In this document: positions 33,236-43,850 of the stretch, in pieces
Layout of the letters: each line of letters begins with the position of its first letter
Position numbering within the stretch: position 1 is the first letter of the stretch
NCBI GenBank assembly: GCA_032622095.1
Contig: CP136064.1
Coordinates: forward strand, 140,013,954 to 140,077,953
Origin: Siphonodentalium dalli
Taxonomy: Eukaryota > Mollusca > Scaphopoda > Gadilida > Siphonodentaliidae
Length of the DNA: 64,000 nucleotides
Direction: 5' to 3'
Program-made: the position numbers and the translations under genes
The notes under the pieces: model-generated
What the model was told of the DNA's origin: nothing
The model's input: the letters and a program-made list of their open reading frames with translations, nothing else
Database searches by the model: none

Positions 33236-34763
33236 TACAGTCACTCCATATATACATAATCAATACATAGATGACCATGTATCTATATCAATACACCACA
33301 TCAATGTCCACACCGGCATACCGGGTGCACCCGTACAGGATACACACAGCCATACACCATACAGTGACTTCATGCATATCGATTCACCCCACACCTGACC
33401 ATGACCTCTCCCTGTATACCTATACATCTCACTCTGGTCAACACACTGATAACTATATAGTCACTCATTGTATACATATTCACATAATTCATGACATACA
33501 CTAACTCCATGTATACCTATTCACCTCACCTATGATCATAGAGTAACTCCCTGGCTACCATCTTGGCATCCATCCTGTATCCAGTTGATATTGGTTTATC
33601 ATAATGGACCAGAAGAGCCACATATTACGGTTCATTTCAGTTCCGTCTCAAAGTTCTGCCCATTTCCTTTCAATAATATGGTCAGAATCACAAAAAAGGT
33701 TCTTCGCAAAATTCCACACTTTAAAATGAATTTGTCATGCCCCACACGTACCTGGGACAACCATAATAGAACATTTAGTTGTCAGTTAATTAACTAACAC
33801 GTAGAATAACCAAGTGAGTCACAATTTGCTACATTTTCGGATAACGCAGAGAATAATGTTATATATATAATGTTATAATGATATATGTAAAAAAATAACT
33901 TATTACCAATTTGGTTGCCATTTTGGAAGCCATCTTGAGCAATTTGGTCTATAAACACCGTAGTGTGACACATTTAAGATAGACCAATACAATAATCACC
34001 TTTCAATCCAAAGATAGTTACATATTACTAGAAAAAATGGTCCAAACCTGAAAAATATTGACCATTTTCCATATTTTGGCGGCCATTTTGGCAGCCATTT
34101 GAAGCCAAAGTAAGAATTTTTGGTTCCAGTGAGTTGGAATATTCATAGGTAATGGTATGCCTCACTTAATCCAACCTTCTGTTCATTTCTTGTTGAAATA
34201 TGACTAGAATCCCAGTTGTGATATTTTTGTAAAAATTTTATACCGCGTTCTGTAAAATCGAATTTTTGAGGGATCACAAGCGGATAGGACCACAATAATT
34301 TCATGTTTAATTGCTCCAATGATCAGTTAATTTACAAAATACAAAATAAAGTCATATTACTCAACCAGTTCCAAACAGCATGAACTGATCTAGAAGATAT
34401 TTTTGAAAAAATGTCATATTTTAAACTTCCGGCGGCCATTTTGGTGACCATCTTGGATGGTGAGTTTCAATTTTGGCCCAAAATAGTGTCGTGATGTCTT
34501 AGCTTCATGAAAATATATACAGTTTACTAGATTAGTCATGTGAATTTGCAACAAATTCCAAGTAACTGGTTTTACTTCTGGGAACAAATTTGGGGGGGGG
34601 GTATACTTTTTAGGGCGCTATAAACAAAATTGCTCAAGGCTGACAGATGGCCAGCCGATAAAATCTTGATGTCGGATACCTGAATTTACAAAATCCGCAG
34701 AGAAAAAAACTTTATACGCCAAAACACGCATTCGTGAATTCCGGGGGTTTGGCGACCGGACTA
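33236..34763 (-). repeat. Right inverted arm of fold-back element
   Basis: Reverse complement of the left arm with scattered differences and one deletion of about 190 bp. The AAGATGGC motifs at 33931 and 34092 are ~160 bp apart instead of ~355. The ends differ by a GGAATTC-containing insertion just inside the terminus. Confidence 0.88.
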
Positions 34764-34766
34764 TAA
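34764..34766 (+). repeat. TAA target-site duplication, right
   Basis: TAA follows CCGGACTA; after it the interrupted poly-G unit resumes as TGGTACGTGACATCC. Confidence 0.75.
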
Positions 34767-34952
34767 TGGTACGTGACATCCATGCAAAATTAACAGATTT
34801 ATCACTTTCTTTACTATCTACAGGCGAATCCATGCGTTTCTTCTTTAAATCTGTCCAAAATGTGGTCATTATCATTTGAAAATAAGAAAATATGGAATTA
34901 ACAACTTATCATGGCGAGACGTGAAATTTCGTAAAATTCAAATTTTTCTTAT
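34767..34952 (+). repeat. Displaced part of the poly-G tandem unit
   Basis: Matches 28095-28286 (GACATCCATGCAAAATTA through AATTTTTCTTATA). It is the right-hand remainder of the copy split by the fold-back element. Confidence 0.88.
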
Positions 34953-35559
34953 AGGAATCACTGAACTAAATGGTTTCCCATAGGCGACAGTGTTAACGTT
35001 TCGGCCAAATTCACTGAATTGAAGCCTGCAAGCCATACCAGTGATGTTTACCCAGTTAGATTGACACCAGTTGATCACGAAAATGCAAGAAAAATCATAG
35101 GTCATGTGTTTACTTTTTAAAATAAATCCCCAAGTGTACGACAGGGCTATCCCACAGCCAAATTTGATCTGGAAAAACCCAGATCTACAACAGCTAGTTA
35201 AATACATTTCCCGCTCACAAAAATCCGTTCCCCCATTCACTCACCAGTTTAAATTATTTAGATATTATGTACAAATCAAATAAACGCGATGTCATCCTTT
35301 AATAACGTGACGCGTGTATCAGGTGAAGGTCATTCTTCAGTTACCTTCACCTTTAGCATTCCACGGTGTACTCGCTCCCCGACTCTAGAACACATTTAGC
35401 TCCCTGATTCATTCAATGAACGCGCTTTAACTCGGCGGACGTACTGATGCGATTTCGTGTCACCCCAAGGCTGAATATTTTGTTTCATAACCTGTCAGCC
35501 TACTTTGTCTGTGTGTACTTCATGTGGGGGAGGAACCATCTTTGGTGGTATTTTAAATC
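34953..35559. other. Region without recognised feature
   Basis: Apparently non-repetitive sequence. Frames at 34938-35240 minus and 35447-35650 plus encode nothing I recognise. Confidence 0.5.
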
Positions 35560-35996
35560 CCAAGCTGACACCAGTGTACATCCGAGTAAAGGCACGAACG
35601 GTCTAGTATTTCAAACGTGTTCAAACACAACTTTAGAAGCGATGGCATAGTCGACTAAGCCGGCGTTTCTACAAGTGAGTTTTCCGAATCCTCTATCCTC
35701 CTTGCCAACTCGACCATTTACTATTAGTTCAGCTGAATGTTTCAATGAATCTATATCAATAAGTGTTTGGCTTTCCCGTTTCGATCTCGCTTGATCGCAC
35801 CGTATACAAATATAGGATTCTGATTCGTCATCAAACATATACTCGTCTAATATGGTACTAACACCCCTGCCATGAGGAATTTTGTTATCTTCAATATGGT
35901 TCGCCCATTAAAATCGCCCATAAGAAGAATGTCGGTACTAATTTCACGCAATCGAATGATCTCTATCTGCAGCTCTAATGCCAGTTGTTTTTAGCA
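35560..35996 (-). pseudogene. APE-type endonuclease remnant of a non-LTR retrotransposon (RT3)
   Basis: On the minus strand, ILLMGDFNGRT (about 35930-35898) is the GDFN catalytic block of apurinic-type endonucleases found in ORF2 of Jockey/CR1-like retrotransposons. Further along, ELIVNGRVGKEDRGFGKLTCRN...VDYAIAS (about 35725-35623) is the conserved C-terminal segment of the same domain. Then, in another frame, FEILDRSCLYSDVH follows (about 35605-35565). The three blocks are in the right order but in different frames, so at least two frameshifts have occurred. No reverse transcriptase follows, so only an endonuclease fragment survives. Its relation to RT1 or RT2 cannot be judged because those lack this domain. 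Confidence 0.82.
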
Positions 35997-36086
35997 TATT
36001 GTGTATGTTCATGAGGTATATATTTACATACACCTAATATCTCTTCCGATTTCCCCATAGCGTTACGTTAGACACGCCCCCTTATT

Positions 36087-36198
36087 CAATGTGTTCATAA
36101 ACATATGAACGTAACGTGACGTCACTTCCAATGTCGTTCATAGGTTTATGAACACATTGATCCCGGACATCACCGGGGATTGTCGGACATTACCGACT
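36087..36198. repeat. Three consecutive hairpins, one enclosing a CRE-like palindrome
   Basis: Hairpin 1 pairs 36087-36111 with 36135-36159 (25-bp arms, one mismatch, CAATGTGTTCATAAAC). Its loop holds GTGACGTCAC at 36116-36125, a perfect palindrome containing the CREB/ATF consensus TGACGTCA. Hairpin 2 (36160-36180) is ATCCCGG...CCGGGGAT and hairpin 3 (~36181-36198) is GTCGG...CCGAC. Both share the core GGACATYACCG, so they are also a short direct repeat. No neighbouring gene is recognised. Confidence 0.8.
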
Positions 36199-36711
36199 GC
36201 TTGAGTATCTAGCATGTCCGGATTTGGCAAGAAATTTGTTTTGGTCTACAATCAGTGTTGTTGCCCGGTGTTACTGAGCGTTGATGTTAAAAAAACCGCG
36301 CTACTCAATAGAGTTTTATCATTTTCCTTGCCGCTAGAAATATTCCCCCGACCTCACAAATATATAATTATGGTAGCACGGCGTGTTGTCGATTTCTTAT
36401 CCACAGCCGAAACTTAATTGTTAGTTTCAGATATTATCATTCTTGAAATCAACACGTCTTCATTAGTTACTAGCTAAACAAAACATCTTGTCATATGTGT
36501 ATACTTTACTGTGAAATTGCGTTTTTTCCGTTCTCCGTCAACGGATTCTCAAAATGTTTGGTTTTCCAAAAAGCGAGGATTCGAACTGTCTGAACTGAAC
36601 TCCATGCGTTCATTTAAATAGTTGAATAAATAGTGGGAAAGGCAGACAATCCTAGTTCATAATGAATTTAAGTATATAAATATAAATAATAAACGGCGGA
36701 TTCAACGTGGT
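36199..36711. other. Region without recognised feature
   Basis: A 67-codon plus-strand frame at 36214-36417 resembles no known protein. The rest is AT-rich with no evident repeats. Confidence 0.5.
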
Positions 36712-36805
36712 CATGGGTTTTGACCGCGATAAAAAATCAGCAAACTCCGCATGAACCGGGTTCATGCAGTTTGCTGAATATTTCTCGCGGTCAAAATCTC
36801 CCATG
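36712..36805. repeat. Hairpin with ~46-bp arms
   Basis: CATGGGTTTTGACCGCGA...CAGCAAACTCCGCATGAACC pairs with GGGTTCATGCAGTTTGCTG...TCGCGGTCAAAATCTCCCATG, with a few mismatches and small indels and almost no loop. It directly abuts a diverged A-type satellite fragment, at the same CCCATGCTCCTTCATTAGCC junction that starts the right A array at ~46242. Confidence 0.88.
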
Positions 36806-37436
36806 CTCCTTCATTAGCCAAATTATTTAATTTTCGATGGTCTGTAACTTGGACATTTCTCAACGGATTTACAAAATTCTTTCAGGAGGTTCATTAGTAC
36901 GTCCTAAAGATACATGGTAGTAAAAATGGTTGAAATCATCGCAAAAAAAAATTGCGAAAATTTCGCCCCCACCCTAACCAAAAAAATGTAAACCCGACCC
37001 TGTCCAAATTATTTCTGTGTAGTATATTGACAACGGCCAGCACTAATATAGAAACTAAATCCAGCTATCTTTCTTGCTATGTGAGAACAGGCGATCAGAA
37101 GATTTCGAGGTTGACATATCTATGGGAGATAACTCTGGAGAGGAAAGACGGACACAGTTTTTTATGTACTCATGATTCAGTGGATATCAAGATGTATGTA
37201 TCGACCAAATTTCAGTGCTGCACTCCTTATATTTTCGGAGATCTGAAAACACCAATTGTTCACATAAAGGGAGATAACTCTGCAAATCAAGTGAGGACAT
37301 GATTCTCAATAGGCCTAAGCACTAGAGTTTGTATACATATATATACATACAAAGTTTTAGCTTTCTAACTCTTGTATTGGCTGAGCTATGCTCATTATAA
37401 AATTGCTAAGAAGAAGGCAAATAATAATAATAATAA
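36806..37436 (-). repeat. Diverged satellite A-like copy (minus)
   Basis: Keeps the satellite A order in reverse: TTCGATGGTCTGTAACTTGG, the AAATTCTTTCAGGAGG and ATCATCGCAAAAAAA segments, GCCCCCACCC, CCGACCCTGTCC, then two GGGAGATAACTCTG segments, and AAAATTGCTAAGAAG followed by (AAT)n. Sequence identity with the array units is clearly lower. It represents an older, dispersed member of the family. Confidence 0.85.
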
Positions 37437-37439
37437 TAA

Positions 37440-38755
37440 CTAGAGGTCAGATTCCATGGAATCAGATATACTTCCATGGTATTCCATCCCATCCCATGTG
37501 AGTGTTATGCGTATATGTGTGTTCCTCTTCATGCGAATGCATATTGGTGCCTTACGATCCGATGGTGGACTTGCATTGACATTTCTTAATTTAATATATA
37601 TTTTGGTACTTCTGTCTGTCTGTTTGTTTGTATGTCAGCTATGGCCGGGAAAACTGCTGGACGGATTTTGACGAAATCTGATAAATGTGGGTACTTTTGT
37701 CCAGGGAGTGTTTTGGACGGGTCGAATCGTGACCCCCGACCTGACATTTGTCTTCAAAAAGGACAATCGAAGGTCAAATCGGATAAAACACGGATTTCCA
37801 CGAAATTAGATACCTATGGGTACTTTTGTCCGGGGAGTCTTTTGGGCGGGTCAAGTCGTGACACCGACCTGACATTGGCATTCGAAATGGTAAGTTCAAG
37901 GTCAAATCGAGTAAAACGATCGGATTTCGACGAAATTTTATACCTAGGAAAACTTTTGTCCGGGGAGTGTTTTGGACAGGTCAAATCGTGACAATAGGTT
38001 ACTTTTACAGTAGAGCGGACATACCTATATAGTATATCGGTGAGCATATTCATGCATTTGCCTTGCTTCTTGCTAAGTCCGTTTGAATTTGCGTCATGAA
38101 GAGAGGGTTTGAATTTGAGTAATATATATCACCCGTCACAACGTTATACGCTACCAGGGTTAAACCGTTCAATATAAATTATTAAAAAGTGTACTAATCT
38201 TGCGTATATATACTACTTATCACATCCACTCATCGAAAAGTTTTTATCTCAATATATGATTTTCGGAGTAATTTTGCCCATTTGATCTTCGGTGGAATTT
38301 TCCAAATCTGAACCCACCCGACACAAACACTCCCTTGAGAAGGTTGCGTTTATATTAGAGAGGTCAAATTTTAGAGTCATACCTACAGTATACCGGCTTA
38401 TGTACCACCGCATTAAACTCGCTCCTACATCGGCCCGTTTGGATTTGGGGCTAAAAATCGGCTAGTGATAGACTACAGAAGTATACATATTATGATATAT
38501 AGCGTTGTCACGAGTAAACCGTTCCATCTGAAAATTAGAAAATTGCGCTCTAGATGCGCGTGAACACTAGCTATCAGATGTACTCGTCAAAAAAAATAAT
38601 CTCGATGTTTGAATTTGAAGTATAGCGGTCAAGATTTGGGGGGGCGTGAATAGAATATCCAAATGTACCTGCTACGGCATTACCTTGCTCTTTAATTAGC
38701 CCTTTTGGATTTGGTGGGAAGAATAGGTGCATTTTCCTGTTCCCCGTATAGCGGA
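37440..38755 (-). mobile_element. Composite element C, copy 2 (C2, minus)
   Basis: Reverse-oriented partial copy of C1. It starts at CTAGAGGTCAGATTCCATGG next to (AAT)n, passes the AGACAGACA-type and ~125-bp GACCTTGA/AAGGTCA-type units, and ends with the ~360-bp subrepeats matching 5180-5990. It lacks several of the 125-bp units present in C1. The other boundary is near the GTATAGCGGAAAGGGG stretch, where the match to C1 fades. Confidence 0.82.
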
Positions 38756-38870
38756 AAGGGGTATATATATATAGTCACGCATTTCAATCAGTTTGGATAT
38801 ACAGTTTAAATATACACAGTTATATGCCTATATATTTAATACTAATATATTTTCTTATAAATTAACAGTG

Positions 38871-38950
38871 CAGTGCGTAGCCGAGTGGTGAGAGCGTCAA
38901 ACTTTCAGTTTGTGTTTTATTGCGACGTGAGTTCGAATCCCGTCAAATTA
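38871..38950 (+). tRNA. tRNA-like relic or SINE head (pol III A and B boxes)
   Basis: TAGCCGAGTGG (38879-38889) matches the A box and GTTCGAATCC (38931-38940) the B box, spaced about 40 bp apart. A short anticodon-like stem CAAAC...GTTTG lies between them, and the stretch before the T arm resembles a long variable arm as in Ser or Leu tRNAs. A T-run follows at about 38953, a possible pol III terminator. The putative acceptor strands do not pair and the T stem is weak, so this is a degenerate tRNA pseudogene or the head of a SINE, not a functional tRNA. Confidence 0.6.
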
Positions 38951-38957
38951 TCTTTTT

Positions 38958-40220
38958 TTATTTTTTATTTTTAACATGTTTTGGTGTATTTTAATCATCA
39001 AATTCGAATAATACCAAACTAAAGATAACGTAAAGATGCTTTTTATATTCGATAAATAACTAAAATATAAACGTCGATGTGTTATTGAATCGGATATAAA
39101 ACAATAAACACGTGGGTCGGTTTTCGCATATATAACATGAAGCGCGCTTAATGAACGTTCGGTCCGAAGAATATAATGAGTGATTAACAACAACACACAA
39201 ATAGTTTGAACGTAATCGAACAGAAAAGAGCGTTCTCTATAAGTAGATTCCTTTATGGTAGGAATAATGAGCGGTTGTTTCACGTTTGCTTTTTTGACAA
39301 GACGTAAATAACGGAGTACGAAACTATCAGTGGTGTTTTAGTTTGCGAAAGTATAAAAGGAGTCATTTCCAATTCGGTAGACATATATACTCACGGAAAG
39401 AATTGAATGTCTATCAGCAGTATACAACGGTTTATAACAATATACAAATTGATCTTACGAAACTGATGATGTTTGCATGTTTCTATGTGTTTATCGTTGT
39501 TATCGCAAATGGAATAATTGGCTATACGTCGTCATTACGTTAGTAGAAATATACACCATATAACGAAGTCTTGTGTGATCAAATTAATGTAATGTTTGTA
39601 TTTTGTTTGGTTGTATATGATATGCAGTGCGTTGAAGATGCGAAAGAAAATACAAAAGTGAAATGCACGCACGCAGCTAGCTCATGACACACTATACACG
39701 ATAAAATGATAATTTACCACACACCATGGGCTACACAATTTACGAATAGGTGGGTTTATATTAAAATCCAAGTTATTTGCTTTATAACGGCTCCGATATG
39801 AACTCATACCAATATAGCACTCTGGAAATGATTGTTGGAATTCGACGGGCGTTCTATCAGTTCTCTGGTAGAGGAATGAGACTGGCCCGCGGCAAGACGG
39901 GTGTATTCGAATCGGAGGTAGGTTCCATCCCACGGAGGATGGGGTAGCCGGAGGAAGGAGAGAGGGGAGTGACAAATTTTTGGCGTATATATAGATAATA
40001 TATATTATATATATAAGCGGAATTATTTTGAAGAGCTCTTTTCACTTGACTGAGAAAAAAATAATGTTCTAAGTCCAAAAGTTTTGGTTGAAATATTGGA
40101 GTCTTTTTCAAAAAGTGAAAACAAAATGAACGACTTTTCTGGGACAGGTCGATTTGGATCCGTTTTGGACTCTGGATTTCCCAAAAGTCATCTCCGTTTC
40201 GCGTGTAGCATAATCTGAAT
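38958..40220. other. Region without recognised gene
   Basis: No repeat family match is seen. A 111-codon minus-strand frame (38948-39283) and a 66-codon plus-strand frame (39343-39543) have no recognisable domain. A G-rich stretch at 39850-39975 and a (TA)n patch near 39990-40015 stand out by composition only. Confidence 0.5.
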
Positions 40221-42583
40221 CTTCGGAGGAGATGTGTTATCAAGCACATGGGCCCAAATTGCAAACTTTGAGGGCCCGTAACTCTTGCATTTCTTCTCGG
40301 ATTTCAAAAATCCTTTCCGGTATGAGTTTGTTTTCGTTCGGGAAATACATAAACTTAAATATATGAATGTCAATCAAAATTTTATTTTGCAAACAATTTG
40401 CCCCCCACCCCAGTGTCAAAATATATGTCCGACCCTGTCAAAATTTCCTTCTCTGACTAAACTGACAACGGTCAACACGACTATGAAAACCACATGCAGT
40501 TATCTGGAATGATACAAGAGGACAACAGAGTACAATCAAATAGAGGTTTGCCAACTATGGGCGGTAACTCCTCAGGGAAAGCGCGGACACAAGTTATGAT
40601 GCCCGTGGGCAGTAGGGCATATCGAGATGTGTATACAGTCCAATTTTCGATGCTCTGCTCCTTATAATTTCCGAGATAATAAAATGACATTTTTTCATAT
40701 AAAGGGAGATAACTCCACGGGGTAAATGCGGACAATATCCGTTATGAGCCAAAGGCATAGAACTCATTTACCCCAACATACTTACCAAACTTGAGTTTTC
40801 TAGTACTAATACATTCCGAGATTTGGGCGTTGAAAAATACTGTAGTATAATAATAATAATAATAATGAAAAATAATCGAAAAAGGGCCATAACTCTTTTA
40901 AAAGATATTGGACCAACATCCGGATACCATTATTTTTAGTAGACCTTAGATGCCTTCATTCGCTAGAGATTTCGCGGTCCTCCTCCCATTAGTTTCTGAG
41001 TATTTCCAATTAAACAGAAAACGGCCGCAGTAGAAAAACAATATACTTCCTTGGTTACACCATGGAAGTATAATAATAGGATCAATCATGAGTGGAAAGA
41101 ATCGCAGTTTATGGACGGAAAATATGAAGTATGGTGATTATATGTTGTCCTAATATGTGTAGGTTGATCTCAAGTGTTTGGACGTGACCCCACCCCTGCC
41201 TCGAAATTGGGTGACGGGATTGGGAAAACATCAACCCCTGGCACAAACTGCTAAGTTTGAGGCCCCGTAACTTCGTCAGTTTCCAACGGATTTTAAAGTT
41301 GTTTCCAGTTTTGTGATTTGCGGCTGACATAGATTGCATAGAATAAATTTCATCTGATTTGGAGACGGATAACACTTTGATTATTGGAAAGCATATGGGC
41401 CCAAATTCAAACTTGTACGGCCAAAATCTCCGCCATTTTCCAACGTATTTACGATCTGTGTTCAGCTTCGAGATCGGCTGATGTTGCAGATATTATATTC
41501 CAAGTTTCATCTGATTCCGAGAAGAATTAAAATTCGGCACCACGGACCACCCCTCCCCAGACCCACAATAATGAACCGACACTGGCAAAATTTGGCCCAC
41601 CGCGTGCCGTCTCCAGTCCGTACGCATTTTCGTATCAGATGACATCCTATGTTCGATATCTTCGGAGGAGATGTGTTATCAAGCACATGGGCCCAACATT
41701 GCAAAGTTTGAGGGCCCGCGATTCTTTTAGTTTTCGATGGATTTTCGAAATTCGTCCAGTTTCTAGATCGGCTGATGTTGCAGATGTTATATTCCAAGTT
41801 TCATCTGATTCCGAGAAGAATTAAAAATTGGTACCACGGACCCCCCCTCCCCAGACCCACAATAATGAACCGACACTGGCCCACCGCGTGCCCTCTTCCG
41901 TCCACACACGTTGGCGTATCAGCTGACATCCAAACTTCGACATCTTCGGAGGAGATGTGTTATCAAGCACATGGGCCCAAATTGCAAACTTTGAGGGCCC
42001 GTAACACTTGCATTTCTTCTCGGATTTCAAAAATCCTTTCCGGTATGAGTTTGTTTTCGTTCGGGAAATACATAAACTTAAATATATGAATGTCAATCAA
42101 AATTTTATTTTGCAAACAATTTGCCCCCCACCCCAGTGTCAAAATATATGTCCGACCCTGTCAAAATTTCCTTCTCTGACTAAACTGACAACGGTCAACA
42201 CGACTATGAAAACCACATGCAGTTATCTGGAATGATACAAGAGGACAACAGAGTACAATCAAATAGAGGTTTGCCAACTATGGGCGGTAACTCCTCAGGG
42301 AAAGCGCGGACACAAGTTATGATGCCCGTGGGCAGTAGGGCATATCGAGATGTGTATACAGTCCAATTTTCGATGCTCTGCTCCTTATAATTTCCGAGAT
42401 AATAAAATGACATTTTTTCATATAAAGGGAGATAACTCCACGGGGTAAATGCGGACAATATCCGTTATGAGCCAAAGGCATAGAACTCATTTACCCCAAC
42501 ATACTTACCAAACTTGAGTTTTCTAGTACTAATACATTCCGAGATTTGGGCGTTGAAAAATACTGTAGTATAATAATAATAAT
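40221..42583 (-). repeat. Satellite B-like tandem pair (minus orientation, 1723-bp period)
   Basis: The segment 40221-40860 recurs almost identically at 41944-42583. The unit between contains the B hairpin in reverse (ATACTTCCTTGGT...ACCATGGAAGTAT at 41041-41071), the GACGTGACCCCACCCCTGCC segment and B-type GGGAGATAACTCC / AAAGCGCGGACA motifs. It is longer than B at 1709-5074, partly because the CTTCGGAGGAGATGTG block (41660 and 41944) is duplicated internally with a ~285-bp spacing. Both copies end in (AAT)n. Confidence 0.87.
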
Positions 42584-42585
42584 AA

Positions 42586-43850
42586 CTAGAGGTCAGATTC
42601 CATGGAATCAGATATACTTCCATGGTATCCCATCCCATCCCATGTGAGTGTTATGTGTTCCTCTTCATGCGAATGCATATTGGTGCTTAATGATCCGATG
42701 GTGGACTTGCATTGACATTTCTAAATAATAAATATACTCCAAAGGTTTATGTCATGATGATTAATGACTGTCTAATGCATCATGGTCCTGACCAACTGAG
42801 TCACCATTCGCCCAGCCAATCAGTTCATTTGTATTCAGTAGGGATACATTTTATGGCTTATTATAACCGCTCCCCTGGATGCCCAAATCCTGTTCTACGG
42901 TCACGAAATTTGGTGTGTCTGATTATAGAGTAATCGGCATGTATATATATATCAAAAGGGTGCAAATCAAATTAATTTGAGTAATATATTTCACCCGTTA
43001 ACAATGTTACGCACTACCAGGATTAAACGGTCCACTCTAAAACTTATACAATCGTTCGAAAGTTGCACCTGGATACTTCTGACCACGTCAACACATTTTT
43101 GTCTCAAATTTTTATTTTTTAAGTAATTTTCCACATTTGTTTCCGGTGGAATTTGCCAAGTCTGAACCCACCCGACGCAAGCTCTCCGCTGAGCATACAT
43201 CTTGGGGGCGTACCTACAGTATACCGACGTACATGCTCCTGCATTAAACTAGATCTTTATTAGCACGTTTGGATTTGGGGTTACAATTAGGTTAGTGATA
43301 GACTACTTAAGTATAAATATTTATATTATACTAGCAGGGTGACCAGACTTCGTCCGTGCTGTGACAATTTTGAAGGTCAAGGTCAGGTCGGGGTCTTGAT
43401 TTGACCCGTGTAAAACATTCCCACGACAAAATTACCCCTAGGTATCAATTTCATCAAAATCCCGTCGAAATGCGCGATTTGACCTTGAATTGACCATTTT
43501 AAAGGTCAAGGTCAGGTCGGGGACACAGTTTTACCGGTCCAAAACACTCTCCGGACAAGCGTACCCATAGGTATCAAATTTCGTGGAAATCCATCCGTTT
43601 TACACGATTTGACATTGAATTGACCATTTTTAAAGTCATGACCACGTCGGGGTCAAAGACACTCCCGGGACAAAGTACCCCTAGATATCAAATTTCGTCG
43701 AAATCCGTCCGGCAGTTTTCCCGGCCATACCTAACAGACAAACAGACAGAAGTCCCAAAATATGTAGTAGATAGCGTTGTCACGAGTAAACCGATCCATC
43801 TGAAAATTCGAAAATGGCACTTTAGATGCGCGTGAAAACTACCCATATAA
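42586..43850 (-). mobile_element. Composite element C, copy 3 (C3), rearranged
   Basis: Starts at CTAGAGGTCAGATTCCATGG immediately after (AAT)n, like C2. After ~150 bp, unrelated sequence (about 42740-42930) intervenes; then a ~360-bp C subrepeat follows in minus orientation (42960-43340). Next is an opposite-oriented block of three ~125-bp units starting ACTAGCAGGGTGACC (43330) and ending in CAGACAGAAGTCCC (~43756), then a return to C subrepeat. The 43330-43766 block looks like a separate dispersed element inserted in the C subrepeat. Confidence 0.75.
43330..43766 (+). mobile_element. Short dispersed element with GACCTTGA/AAGGTCA repeats
   Basis: Begins ACTAGCAGGGTGACCAGACTTCGT and ends CAGACAGAAGTCCCAAAATATG. 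The same start/end pair meets head to tail at 6411-6450 in C1. It contains two AAGGTCAAGGTCAGGTCGG sites (about 43373 and 43503) and a degenerate third. Flanking C subrepeat on both sides suggests insertion as a unit. No coding capacity is seen. Confidence 0.65.

Larger units (their letters stand above)
30810..33560. repeat. ~42-bp degenerate minisatellite, strand-switching
   Basis: Units of the form CAGTCACTCC-TGTATAC-CTATTCACCTCACC-TGACCATA repeat with a period near 42 bp. They read on the minus strand from about 30810 to 31190 and on the plus strand from about 31195 to 33560. The switch at ~31195 is asymmetric within the element. Because 42 is a multiple of three, several frames stay open and encode His/Thr/Pro/Ile-rich peptides (for example 32164-32415), but no gene context supports them. 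Confidence 0.8.
29380..34763. mobile_element. 5.4-kb fold-back DNA element
   Basis: Ends read TAGTCCGGCCGCCA and TGGCGACCGGACTA (two mismatches), followed inward by inverted arms of 1726 and 1528 bp around a minisatellite core. The element splits the poly-G tandem unit exactly at CCTAA^TGG and duplicates TAA. The empty-site comparison comes from copies within this window. No transposase frame is seen. A 3-bp TAA duplication would suit PIF/Harbinger-type integration, but superfamily assignment is inference. Long arms plus internal tandem repeats are typical of Foldback-type elements. Confidence 0.82.

Noticed and set aside
30531-33797. Matching 70-codon frames in both fold-back arms (30531-30743 minus and 33585-33797 plus)
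   Set aside because: They look conserved only because the arms are inverted copies of each other. There is no domain and no extension into a longer frame.
38948-39283. 111-codon minus-strand frame
   Set aside because: AT-rich, overlaps the T-run after the tRNA-like relic, and has no recognisable family or neighbouring gene structure.
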